NCBI GenBank assembly: GCA_027334785.1
Contig: DAHWQF010000162.1
Span: 1-7,212 of the forward strand
Direction: 5' to 3'
Source: Acidimicrobiaceae bacterium
GTDB taxonomy: Bacteria > Actinomycetota > Acidimicrobiia > Acidimicrobiales > Palsa-688
DNA: 7,212 nt
Shown: positions 1 through 4,800 of the stretch, in pieces
How positions within the stretch are numbered: the stretch's first letter is position 1
How the letters are laid out: the number at the start of each line of letters is the position of its first letter
Position numbers and translations under genes: made by a program
Notes under the pieces: model-generated
Database searches by the model: none
What the model was told of the DNA's origin: nothing
Seen by the model: only the letters and a program-made list of their open reading frames with translations

Positions 1-84
1 GAGCTCGACGGCATCGTGACCTACGACAACCGTATGGCGGCGGCTGCCTCCCAGTACGGCGTCGCCGTGATAGCGCCGACATGA
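1..84 (+). CDS. C-terminal end of a PIN-domain (VapC-like) toxin, cut by the window edge
   Basis: Frame 1 is open from the first base to a TGA at 82-84 and encodes 27 residues. The stretch VTYDNRMAAAA followed by GVAVIAPT matches the last strand and helix of PIN-domain RNases. In VapC toxins this part carries the final acidic residue (Asp of TYD) that helps hold the catalytic Mg2+/Mn2+ ion, and the family commonly ends in a short hydrophobic strand plus a Pro-rich tail as here. The rest of the gene, including the first catalytic Asp and any antitoxin partner, lies upstream of the window, so it cannot be judged intact. PIN family membership is fairly secure from the motif; the substrate RNA is unknown. 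The next intact gene starts only at 625. Confidence 0.7.
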   Translation, partial: ELDGIVTYDNRMAAAASQYGVAVIAPT

Positions 85-271
85 GACCTGCGCCTCCAGA
101 GTCCCTCGACCTCAGGTCGTCGGCGGGCTGTTCATCCGGTGTCACCCAGCCCGGCCGGTCCGGATGCGTGTTCGGGTCCGACGCGTCGTGTGGGTGCCGA
201 GACCCATCCGACCAGTTCAGACGACCATCATGTACCCGTGGATGAGGCCAACGTACAGTGCGTACGGCCGT
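85..271. other. Spacer without a supported gene
   Basis: No frame on either strand gives a convincing product. A 13-base palindrome, CGACCTCAGGTCG (107-119), lies just after the PIN gene stop; as RNA it would form a short hairpin but no T-run follows, so it is not a good intrinsic terminator. On the minus strand around 222-270 a short run reads YALYVGLIHGYMMVV and ends at a stop. It looks like the end of a membrane protein but is too short to call. Confidence 0.3.
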
Positions 272-391
272 TCAGGGGTCGGCGAGCCTTCGGTACTCGC
301 TCGGGTCGAAGAGGAGCCGAAGGGACGTGATCGTGCTCTCGTTGGCCTCGAAGAACTCGGCGAAGCGGAGGCTTCCGCCCGGCAGCTCGGC
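272..391 (-). pseudogene. Possible C-terminal remnant of an NTF2/SnoaL-like protein
   Basis: Reading the minus strand from about 391 to the TGA at 272-274 gives about 39 residues: AELPGGSLRFAEFFEANES, then TITSLRLLFDPSEYRRLADP. The pattern (strand ending in AEFFE, turn, strand SLRLLFDP, short helix) is that of the last two strands of NTF2-like/SnoaL-like proteins, small cone-shaped folds used as cyclases, isomerases or ligand-binding domains. There is no start codon and no matching upstream part: the reading breaks at about 391-400, where a toxin remnant begins on the opposite strand. I read it as a gene end left at a rearrangement junction. The family call rests on motif resemblance over fewer than 40 residues and could be chance in high-GC DNA. 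Confidence 0.33.
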
Positions 392-402
392 GTCGTCCCG
401 GC

Positions 403-628
403 GACACCGACATCGAGCGGGCGTGGGCCGACGAAGCCTTCGCAGACGGCGATGCCCTCGTCGACTCGCCTGAGCCTGCGTCGAAATCCGGGAGGACCGG
501 CTTGTCGGCTATTCGCCGACTGGCCGGATGGTCATCGTCGGCATCTACTGCGCGACGAGCTGATCGGCGTGAACGCCTGGAAGGCCAATGAGACCCAGAC
601 CCGTCGTTACTGGGAGGACCAAGGATGA
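403..628 (+). pseudogene. Frameshifted toxin of a type II-like toxin-antitoxin pair (BrnT-like in organisation)
   Basis: Three overlapping reading segments in different frames form one protein of about 74 residues. Frame 1 (403-489) reads DIERAWADEAFADGDALV then PASKSG. Frame 3 (about 489-541) reads REDRLVGYSPTGRMVIVGI. Frame 2 (about 542-628) reads LRDELIGVNAWKANETQTRR and ends at TGA 626-628. Each join is a one-base (-1) step. The series of strands, the GYSP..GR turn and the GVNAWxAN motif before a terminal RRYxE helix resemble small toxins found directly before RHH antitoxins, and the stop overlaps the next start (ATGA), the usual coupled toxin-first order. The exact family is from memory and uncertain. 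A normal start is not visible, because a minus-strand remnant abuts at about 391-400. The two frameshifts would inactivate the toxin unless they are sequencing errors. Confidence 0.55.
612..617 (+). promoter_or_regulatory. Ribosome binding site of the RHH antitoxin gene
   Basis: GGGAGG lies seven bases before the ATG at 625 and inside the end of the toxin frame. It supports this start and independent or coupled translation of the antitoxin from the toxin transcript. Confidence 0.7.
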
Positions 629-951
629 AGAAGAGGGAGCTGGAAGAGCTCGTCGACGAGGAGGCCGCTGCGTCGGAAGCAAACCGGGACCAGCCTCTCT
701 CGGACAGCGCGGTGCGCAGGGGACAGAGCCGCTCGGTGGTCTACTCCGTCCGCCTCACTCCCGAGCAGACCGAGGAGATCCAGCGGATCGCCGAGGAAGC
801 CGGCATCCCTGCATCCGCCCTGGTTCGTGACTGGGTCGTAGAAGGACTCGCCGCGGAGCGGGGGACTGGCACTCTCGGCTCGCTCGTCGACACTCTGGCG
901 CGCGACGTGGACAAGATCCGCCGCAGCATCTCTCGACGCGAGGCATCCTGA
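625..951 (+). CDS. Ribbon-helix-helix antitoxin / DNA-binding protein
   Basis: A 108-residue protein. Residues about 36-80 form a ribbon-helix-helix domain: strand RSVVYSVRLTPEQ, helix TEEIQRIAEEAGI, and second helix PASALVRDWVVEGLAAE. RHH proteins dimerise through the strand, which inserts into the DNA major groove, and as antitoxins they also repress their own operon. The acidic N-terminus (about 1-33, rich in E and D) and the C-terminal tail after residue 80, which looks helical, are the likely toxin-contacting parts. The ATG overlaps the stop of the upstream toxin remnant (ATGA), so the two were one operon. No promoter specific to this gene is evident. The gene appears intact while its partner toxin is frameshifted, which fits a surviving antitoxin or orphan regulator. 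RHH identity is well supported; antitoxin role is inferred from context. Confidence 0.85.
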   Translation: MKKRELEELVDEEAAASEANRDQPLSDSAVRRGQSRSVVYSVRLTPEQTEEIQRIAEEAGIPASALVRDWVVEGLAAERGTGTLGSLVDTLARDVDKIRRSISRREAS

Positions 952-1223
952 TTATCGCCCGGATGGGACACACGCGGTCCGACTGAGTAGGTGTTGCCCT
1001 GGGGCAGTGCCGTATGCAGAGCCGGTGACCGGCACATTCGCAAGATCTGAGGCGTGAATCCGCGCGAACGAAGGATGACACCTCCACCGCAAGCTTGAGT
1101 TTCGCGCGCTACTCCGCCATGGCGCGATGCGGTGACGTGCAGTTTCGCGATCGGCTCTCGCGTTACCCACTGGGTTTACCGGTGAAATTTATCGGTGGCC
1201 TATCACGAGTGCCGTAACCAGCC
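952..1223. other. Intergenic stretch, no supported gene
   Basis: The long antisense frames across 741-1170 lie partly opposite the RHH gene and have Arg/Ser/Pro-rich, low-complexity products typical of shadows in high-GC DNA. A compact inverted repeat, GCCGG-TGA-CCGGC (1021-1033), could form a hairpin about 70 bases after the RHH gene, but no T-run follows. Around 1180-1198 the base composition turns AT-rich without a clear -35/-10 pair. Confidence 0.3.
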
Positions 1224-1541
1224 CTATGCACGCCATGGGATCTCGTCCTCGGGGTGTGGGACGGTGTCGGCGCGCTCAACGTCGGCCAGCACACGGGGCT
1301 GGCTGTGGGCGAGTGGCACATCCACGCCTGGGACCTACTCGAGGTCGCCGTTTACGGCCATGACCCGTACCGTCGTGAAGGAGAGCTCGAGCTGACGTGC
1401 CGCCTCGCTGAGCTTCGCCGATCGGCGATGCAGCGCTCTGACGCGATCGTGCTCGGCACGAAGCGCGTCGGCTTCTTCGGGGGTGAGCGAGAACTCGTTG
1501 TTCGTCGCAGGCTGGACAGGGCGCAAACCGAGATGTCGCAT
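1224..1541 (-). pseudogene. Helix-turn-helix protein interrupted by an in-frame amber codon
   Basis: From the ATG at 1541 the minus strand reads 68 residues: MRHLGLRPVQPATNNEFSLT, an acidic/basic helix PEEADALRAEHDRVRALHRR, and a typical HTH segment SEAARQLELSFTTVRVMAVN followed by GDLE. A TAG at 1335-1337 follows. The same frame then stays open for 36 more codons (VPGVDVPLAHSQPRVLADVE and beyond) to a TAG at 1224-1226. In excisionase-like or MerR-like small HTH proteins the recognition helix (TTVRVMAVNGDLE) is followed by a strand/wing, which is what the post-stop part could supply. This suggests a gene of about 105 codons broken by one amber mutation. The HTH is supported by pattern only; its partner and target are unknown. 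A GTG start at 1559 is possible but adds only six residues. Confidence 0.45.
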
Positions 1542-1558
1542 GCTCCGGTACAGCAGCA

Positions 1559-1871
1559 CAGGTCAGCGTTCAAGAGCATCGCCCCTTCGATCCCGAGGTC
1601 GTCGCCGCCGGACGCCAGGCATTGCCGGAACCGCTGCCGCTGGGCGATCCGTGGACGGCGACGCTGCGCTGGGCCGGCCGAGAGCCCAGGTAGGGTCTCG
1701 AAGCTGCGGCCGACGAGCCCGACCACGACGCCATGCTGGCGGGAGCCGGGGCGATCACGCCGGCCGCGCGTCGCGGAGATCGACAGCAAGCGCAAGCTCC
1801 CCGCAGATGTGCGCGAGCTCCTTGACCTGGCCGAGAAGGCAATCCGGGCCGGGGCTGGGGGCGAGGCTTGA
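1559..1871 (+). pseudogene. Decayed unknown gene with one in-frame stop and one frameshift
   Basis: Frame 2 from about 1559 gives a natural-looking sequence (RPFDPEVVAAGRQALPEPLP, then LGDPWTATLRWAGREPR) up to a TAG at 1691-1693. It continues in the same frame (LEAAADEPDHDAMLAGAGA, then ITPAA) to about 1765. A step to frame 3 then gives VAEIDSKRKLPADVRELLDL and AEKAIRAGAGGEA, ending in TGA at 1869-1871. The pieces have even, non-shadow composition, with a strongly helical C-terminus, and together make about 104 codons. I do not recognise the family. No start codon or ribosome binding site is clear, and the opposite strand upstream carries the HTH remnant, so the 5' end is probably also lost. 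The endonuclease V remnant begins immediately after. Confidence 0.4.
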
Positions 1872-1909
1872 ACGGTGACCTCCCAGCCGGCTCGTCACTT
1901 GTTAGCGCC

Positions 1910-2312
1910 CCGTCAAGGTCCGGGCTGTTGGCCCTGCGGAAAGGGCCGTTGCTCGAAGGGGCGGTTCGATCGCTGAGCCGGCTGCCTGAAGTTCTCTTCG
2001 TCGACGCCACGGGCCGAGATCACCCTCGAAAGGCTGGTCTCGCCCTCCATCTCGGCGCCATGTTGGACCTCCCCTGCGTCGCGGTGACGCACCGTCCCTT
2101 GCTGGCCACCGGCGACATGCCCGTGTTGGAGCGGAGCGCCACATCACCTCTGTCGATCCAGAGATCCGCAGTGGCCTACTGGGTATACGGCGGCCGCTTT
2201 GGTGCTGGCACGTCCGAGCGAGGCGGCTCGCACGCCCACCCCGCTGGTTGAAGCCCGCAGAGTGGCGCGCGAGGCGCGCGCCGTGGCGGAAGGTCGAGCA
2301 CGGCTCGGATGA
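1910..2312 (+). pseudogene. nfi: Endonuclease V pseudogene (N-terminus and an internal block missing)
   Basis: Endonuclease V nicks DNA (or cuts RNA) next to deaminated adenine (inosine) as a first repair step. The remnant starts within the family's conserved PGLLALREGPLL region (here RSGLLALRKGPLLEGAV). It continues through PEVLFVDATGRDHPRKAGLA, LHLGAMLDLPCVAVTHRPLL and SAVAYWVYGGRFG, all collinear with E. coli Nfi. The N-terminal third with the first catalytic Asp is absent, and the conserved Glu of LREGP is Lys here. At about 2204 the frame breaks and frame 3 resumes with VLARPSEAARTPTPL, then VEARRVAREARAVAEG, to TGA 2310-2312, which is the usual C-terminal helix. About 20 residues seem to be deleted at the join. 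The VDxxGxxHPR metal-binding segment remains, but the protein cannot be functional. Family identity is strong; the missing pieces are judged against the remembered family layout. Confidence 0.85.
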
Positions 2313-2334
2313 GAGGCAAGCCCGTAGAGGCCTT

Positions 2335-2742
2335 CTACTCCTCGCCGGAGAACCGTTCCCAGGCTGACTGGCGCGTTATGCCGAGTGCCTCGCCTATGCG
2401 CGCCCAGCTGACTCCTCGCGCTCTGAGCGCTGCGACGTGCTGCGCTACGCCGCGGTCCACGTTGTCGTGGGCGGCGTGGGCCTTTACCATCTCGGCGAGC
2501 AGCTCGTCGTCTGACAGGCCGTCCCAGGCTTTCAGCGTTGGCGGGCCGTCCCCGCCCCTCGCCCTGCGTGCGACGGCATCGTGAACGTCTTTCTTGGGTT
2601 CCTCAGCGATGATCTGGTTGCAGAGCTCTACGCACTCATTGCATATGTAAACGCCCGGGCCGGCGACGAGGCGGGCAGCCTCGTGTTGGCTCTTGCCGCA
2701 GAATGAACAGCAGAAGCCCTTCTTGACGGCGGTACGTGTCAC
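2335..2742 (-). CDS. ClpX-type C4 zinc finger protein with C-terminal helix-turn-helix
   Basis: 135 residues from a GTG at 2742, chosen because AAGGAGGAG lies just upstream; the open frame extends further but across the promoter. Residues 10-48 match the N-terminal zinc-binding domain of ClpX (FCCSFCGKSQHEAARLVAGP, then GVYICNECVELCNQIIAEE), with Cys12, Cys15, Cys34 and Cys37 as the zinc ligands. In ClpX this domain dimerises and binds adaptors and substrates; no AAA+ ATPase follows here. After an acidic linker (about 49-95) the C-terminus (about 98-131) is an HTH: VAALRARGVSWARIGEALGI then TRQSAWERF. Zinc finger plus HTH proteins of this type occur in actinobacteria, and their role is, to my knowledge, not well defined. 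A DNA-binding regulator that uses the zinc domain for dimerisation or Clp-adaptor contact is an inference. The gene ends 22 bases from the convergent endonuclease V remnant and is intact. Confidence 0.92.
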   Translation of the reverse strand: MTRTAVKKGFCCSFCGKSQHEAARLVAGPGVYICNECVELCNQIIAEEPKKDVHDAVARRARGGDGPPTLKAWDGLSDDELLAEMVKAHAAHDNVDRGVAQHVAALRARGVSWARIGEALGITRQSAWERFSGEE

Positions 2743-2756
2743 GCGTCTCCTCCTTG
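2743..2756 (-). promoter_or_regulatory. Strong ribosome binding site of the zinc finger/HTH gene
   Basis: On the minus strand AAGGAGGAGACGC directly precedes the GTG at 2742. The AAGGAGG core is close to a perfect match to the 16S anti-Shine-Dalgarno sequence and decides this start over upstream in-frame ATG codons. Confidence 0.8.
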
Positions 2757-2767
2757 TCACCATACGT

Positions 2768-2807
2768 GTCAGGATAAGCCTGACCACACAGTCAGGATAA
2801 GCCTGAC
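2768..2807 (-). promoter_or_regulatory. Two identical 17-bp palindromic operators
   Basis: GTCAGGATAAGCCTGAC occurs at 2768-2784 and again, without a mismatch, at 2791-2807, a 23-bp period. Each copy is itself an inverted repeat with arms GTCAGG and CCTGAC around a 5-bp centre, as expected for a dimeric regulator. The distal copy covers the -10 hexamer of the zinc finger/HTH gene and the proximal copy lies just after the expected transcription start, an arrangement suited to repression. The HTH protein encoded downstream is the obvious candidate for binding (autoregulation), though another regulator is possible. Confidence 0.75.
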
Positions 2808-2822
2808 GCGTGGCGAAGTCAA
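2794..2822 (-). promoter_or_regulatory. Sigma-70-like promoter of the zinc finger/HTH gene
   Basis: On the minus strand TTGACT (2822-2817) is followed after exactly 17 bases by TATCCT (2799-2794). This predicts a start near 2787 and a 5' leader of about 45 bases. The -10 lies inside the distal 17-bp operator. Confidence 0.7.
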
Positions 2823-3209
2823 GCCTTTCGCCATCCCGGCCCGGGGGCCTGCTGGTGCCGTCAAACATCGAGCGGCTGCCGGGCCCATGTCAGCCCGTGA
2901 GGCGCGTCCTACGCGGGCCCACGCGGGGCGGTGGGACCTCGACGTATGTGGTGCCCCTACAGGCGCCACTTGCTGCGTGAGGTCTCGGAGCCCAAGCCTT
3001 CACGGCGCCTCCACCGAGAATCGATCACGTCCGCGGCCAAATACGAATTACGCGCGACAAATCTGATCTCATGCCCGGTGCGTGCCCGTAGCAACGGTCA
3101 CAAAGGGTCGCCGACGGTCAACGGCGGTCATCGTCCCAGAGGAAAAGTTGGCCGTCTAGAGGCCCGTTTGGTCGGGGGGCTCCTCAGGGCTCCCAGGCTG
3201 AAATGCGTC
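2823..3209. other. Long intergenic region, no supported gene
   Basis: No reading frame has a credible product. The hexamer CGGTCA occurs three times within 36 bases (3095-3100, 3115-3120, 3125-3130), the first two as ACGGTCA. Such short repeats beside a tRNA-like sequence could be remnants of recombinase arm sites, but this is speculative. The stretch 3025-3080 is more AT-rich than its surroundings. A segment near 3150 (GTCTAGAGGCC) resembles a tRNA-Glu D-arm, but nothing around it folds as a tRNA. Confidence 0.3.
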
Positions 3210-3261
3210 CGATGACTTTCGCATCGTAGGAGTCACTGGTTCAAATCCGGTCACCTCCGCC
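3210..3261 (+). other. tRNA 3'-part-like sequence, probable attachment-site scar
   Basis: The sequence folds like the 3' part of a tRNA: T-arm ACTGG / TTCAAAT / CCGGT (3235-3251, five pairs with one G-U), then a 7-base acceptor strand CACCTCC, then G and CC (3252-3261). The G discriminator followed by CC recalls tRNA-Ser ends. Upstream, CGATG-ACTTTCG-CATCG (3210-3226) could be an arm with a 7-base loop, but position 33 would be C and the variable region too long. No GGAGGTG-like 5' acceptor strand or D-arm lies at the right distance, so this is not a complete tRNA. Integrating elements often regenerate just such a 3' portion of a tRNA at one end; I infer an att scar. No integrase gene is present in the window. 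Confidence 0.45.
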
Positions 3262-3583
3262 TCCCAGAAGACCCTCATTATGGGTGTTCAGGATTTTGAC
3301 CTGTGGCAATCGGTGCCGCTCCAAGCGACGGTTCTCGCGCAACCCCGGTCTACGAATCGGCCCATCTTTCAAGGGTATTTCAGTACAGAACGGCGCTACA
3401 TAACGACGACCCCGCCAGGACGCCCATAATGACGCACTGTTTTGGGCATCGATGGGGCGACAGGTCCTACATAACCGGCGATCTCGGACCTCGTCCTTTT
3501 GTCTCAGAGTCGTCGGGTCGAGCATGCCCAGTGGCACAAACTGATTCGTACCATAGTAGGGGCTACCGTGGTAGGATGGAGCT
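3262..3583. other. Gene-free stretch between the tRNA-like end and vapBC
   Basis: The open frames here (for example 3303-3587 plus and 3241-3597 minus, which runs through the tRNA-like sequence) have compositions I do not believe. ACCC-TCATTAT-GGGT (3271-3285) could be a weak hairpin after the tRNA-like end. The nonamer CTACATAAC occurs twice, at 3396-3404 and 3467-3475. Base composition is lower in G+C than the flanking genes, hinting at a different origin. Confidence 0.3.
3563..3577 (+). promoter_or_regulatory. vapBC promoter -10 with overlapping operator
   Basis: TAGGAT (3572-3577) fits the actinobacterial -10 pattern TAnnnT and ends six bases before the GTG at 3584, so transcription would begin at or next to the start codon (leaderless mRNA). 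The inverted repeat CTACC-GT-GGTAG (3563-3574) overlaps it, and CCATAGTAGG (3551-3560) repeats as CCGTGGTAGG (3566-3575) at a 15-bp step. Both are plausible sites for the VapBC repressor complex. No good -35 is visible. Confidence 0.55.
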
Positions 3584-3838
3584 GTGAAGGTGGACAAGTT
3601 GAGCGTCTCGTTCGATCCAGAGCTTGGCGACGCGGTCCGGGCTGCGGCGGCCCGCAGTGGCAGGGGCCTTTCTGGCTGGTTAGCGGACGCGGCCGCTGCT
3701 CGTTTGCGAGCCGAAGCGCTGGCTGCGTTCCTAGACTACTGGGAAGCCGAGCATGGTGAGCTGACTGCCGCGGAGCTTGCCAGAGCTAGCCAAGAGCTCG
3801 GCTTACCGGACGCGTCCAAAACTGTGCCAGCAGCGTGA
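3584..3838 (+). CDS. vapB: VapB-type antitoxin
   Basis: 84 residues from a GTG at 3584. Residues about 4-43 look like a ribbon-helix-helix DNA-binding unit: strand KLSVSFDPE, helix LGDAVRAAAARSG, turn, helix LSGWLADAAAARLRAEAL. The C-terminal half (about 44-76, FLDYWEAEHGELTAAELARA) is acidic and helical. In VapB proteins this region wraps around the toxin and blocks its active site. The TGA (3836-3838) overlaps the vapC start (GTGA), giving translational coupling. The promoter appears leaderless: the -10 lies just upstream and there is no spaced Shine-Dalgarno. With VapC it would bind the palindrome over its own -10. The gene is intact. The pairing with a PIN toxin makes the role secure, though which VapB subfamily it belongs to is not certain. 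Confidence 0.85.
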   Translation: MKVDKLSVSFDPELGDAVRAAAARSGRGLSGWLADAAAARLRAEALAAFLDYWEAEHGELTAAELARASQELGLPDASKTVPAA

Positions 3839-4218
3839 GCGCATTGGTGCTCGACGCTGGTGCCTTTCTGGCGGTCGAGCGAGCCGACCGGGCGATGGCA
3901 GCCCGCCTCCGGGCCGCGGAGCGCAACGGGTTGGAGCTGCGGACCAACGGGGCAGTCGTGGCGCAGGTATGGCGGAGCCCCTCCGGCCGACAGGCAGCCC
4001 TGGCCCTCTTGCTCCGCTCGATCGACGTGCGGCCTGTCGATCTTCGCATGGGCCGGGAGGCCGGCGTGCTCCTGGGGCGAGCTGGCCGAGGGGACGCCAT
4101 CGATGCCACGGTGGTCGCCATGGCTGCCACCGGGGACAGGGTCGTCACCACTGACCCTGGGGACATCGGAGCCCTGGCCGCTGTCTCGGGTCGCGCAGTG
4201 ATTATTGTGCCTTGCTGA
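3835..4218 (+). CDS. vapC: VapC-type PIN-domain ribonuclease toxin
   Basis: 127 residues from a GTG at 3835 that overlaps the antitoxin stop. PIN features in order: strand and first acid ALVLDAGAFLAVE (Asp7), helix DRAMAARLRAAERNG, NGAVVAQVWR (37-47), the DAIDATVVAMA segment (Asp87 and Asp90), and VVTTDPGDI (Asp107, Asp110). The cluster of acids coordinates divalent metal for cleavage of RNA; known VapCs cut tRNA or 23S rRNA. Where many PIN proteins have Glu after the second strand this one has Gln44 (VAQVWR), which I believe is common in this subgroup and not a sign of decay. Length is normal (about 125-135). It is co-transcribed with and neutralised by the upstream antitoxin. A self-complementary GGCCCGGGCC lies just downstream (4226-4235) without a T-run. 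Confidence 0.92.
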   Translation: MSALVLDAGAFLAVERADRAMAARLRAAERNGLELRTNGAVVAQVWRSPSGRQAALALLLRSIDVRPVDLRMGREAGVLLGRAGRGDAIDATVVAMAATGDRVVTTDPGDIGALAAVSGRAVIIVPC

Positions 4219-4550
4219 AGCCGTCGGCCCGGGCCGTCCTTTCGTAACTCAACGTGACTCAATTGCTTCCCGTGGGTGCTGCGCAGTGCCCGCTGGTACA
4301 TCGGCGGCAAGGCTCTGAGCATGGCATCTTCGCGAGCCAGCACGTCACAAAGGGGTGTCTCCGCTACGTTACGTTCGCATCCGATCCAGCAGCCCTCTGC
4401 GGCGACCTGCCATGTCTCGGGGACGACGATGTCGAGGTCGTCGCCGCTGGCCTGTCGGACTTCCGCTCCGCTCTGGTTCTCCCAGGTCTGGTCCATGCAA
4501 GCAGTCTGGAAAGCTTGGCGCCGAACAACAGCCACGCCGTCTTCGCTCGC
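4219..4550. other. Region with opposing open frames but no gene I can support
   Basis: Both strands stay open here in exactly codon-aligned frames (plus from 4254, minus from 4565), so composition cannot choose between them. The minus reading contains fairly natural runs (DDLDIVVPETWQVAAEG, LREDAMLRALPPMYQRAL with small differences) but runs on antisense through the whole vapC gene. The plus reading runs into the 10-bp tandem repeat. Neither has a convincing ribosome binding site, and I recognise no family. A decayed gene in this interval is possible. Confidence 0.3.
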
Positions 4551-4610
4551 CGCACCTATCGGCACCTATCGGCACCTATCGGCACCCATCGGCGCCTATC
4601 GGCACCTACG
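4551..4610. repeat. 10-bp tandem repeat, six units
   Basis: Six consecutive 10-base units based on GGCACCTATC: units 2 and 3 (4561-4580) are identical, and units 1, 4, 5 and 6 each differ by one or two bases. The 10-bp period is close to one helical turn, so each copy presents the same face of the DNA. The last unit contains the stop codon (4606-4608) of the minus-strand PIN remnant. Confidence 0.9.
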
Positions 4611-4800
4611 TGTGTGGGGTATCCGCCCCGGGCGGCTCGAGACGAGTGACGGTTTGTACCCGGTCGATGCTCCGACCGAAAGAGGCCACGACACCTATGC
4701 CACTTTGCCCCGCGCTCGCGACCAGGTGTGCCTCGGCAAAGTCGAGACGGTCCAGCTCATGGATCGCGACGGCACGTGAGAGGAGGTCGGCGTCGGCGAC
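4606..4800 (-). pseudogene. C-terminal remnant of a second PIN-domain toxin
   Basis: The minus strand from 4800 to TAG 4606-4608 encodes 64 residues: VADADLLSRAVAIHELDRLD, FAEAHLVASAGQSGIGVVAS and FGRSIDRVQTVTRLEP, then a short tail ending in the tandem repeat. This is the second half of a PIN protein of the type with ELDRLDFAEAYLVA and ASFDRSIDRV motifs. An in-frame TAA sits directly upstream (4801-4803) and there is no start codon. The N-terminal half with the first catalytic acids is missing and is replaced by an amidohydrolase remnant. The conserved Asp of SFDR is Gly here, so the active site is lost twice over. It is unrelated in detail to the intact VapC at 3835 and marks an independent toxin locus. 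Confidence 0.7.

Noticed and set aside
164..628. 154-codon plus-strand open frame read as one gene
   Set aside because: Only its last 30 or so codons are natural; the toxin homology enters from two other frames, and the first half overlaps a minus-strand remnant.
741..1170. Minus-strand open frames opposite the RHH gene
   Set aside because: Arg/Ser/Pro-rich shadow products with no domain signature.
2769..2868. Upstream extension of the zinc finger/HTH gene
   Set aside because: The frame is open but crosses the promoter and both operators; the strong Shine-Dalgarno places the start at 2742.
3150..3263. Complete tRNA-Glu suggested by a GTCTAGAGGCC segment
   Set aside because: The distance to the T-arm is too long, and neither acceptor nor anticodon stems can be formed.
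3241..3597. 118-codon minus-strand open frame
   Set aside because: It runs through the tRNA-like sequence and has no recognisable domain.
3786..4565. 259-codon minus-strand open frame opposite vapC
   Set aside because: Its last 150 codons are the exact antisense of a clear vapC gene in high-GC DNA; the remaining part has no recognised motif or ribosome binding site.
4551..4610. CRISPR array
   Set aside because: Units are contiguous 10-mers without spacers, and no cas gene is present.
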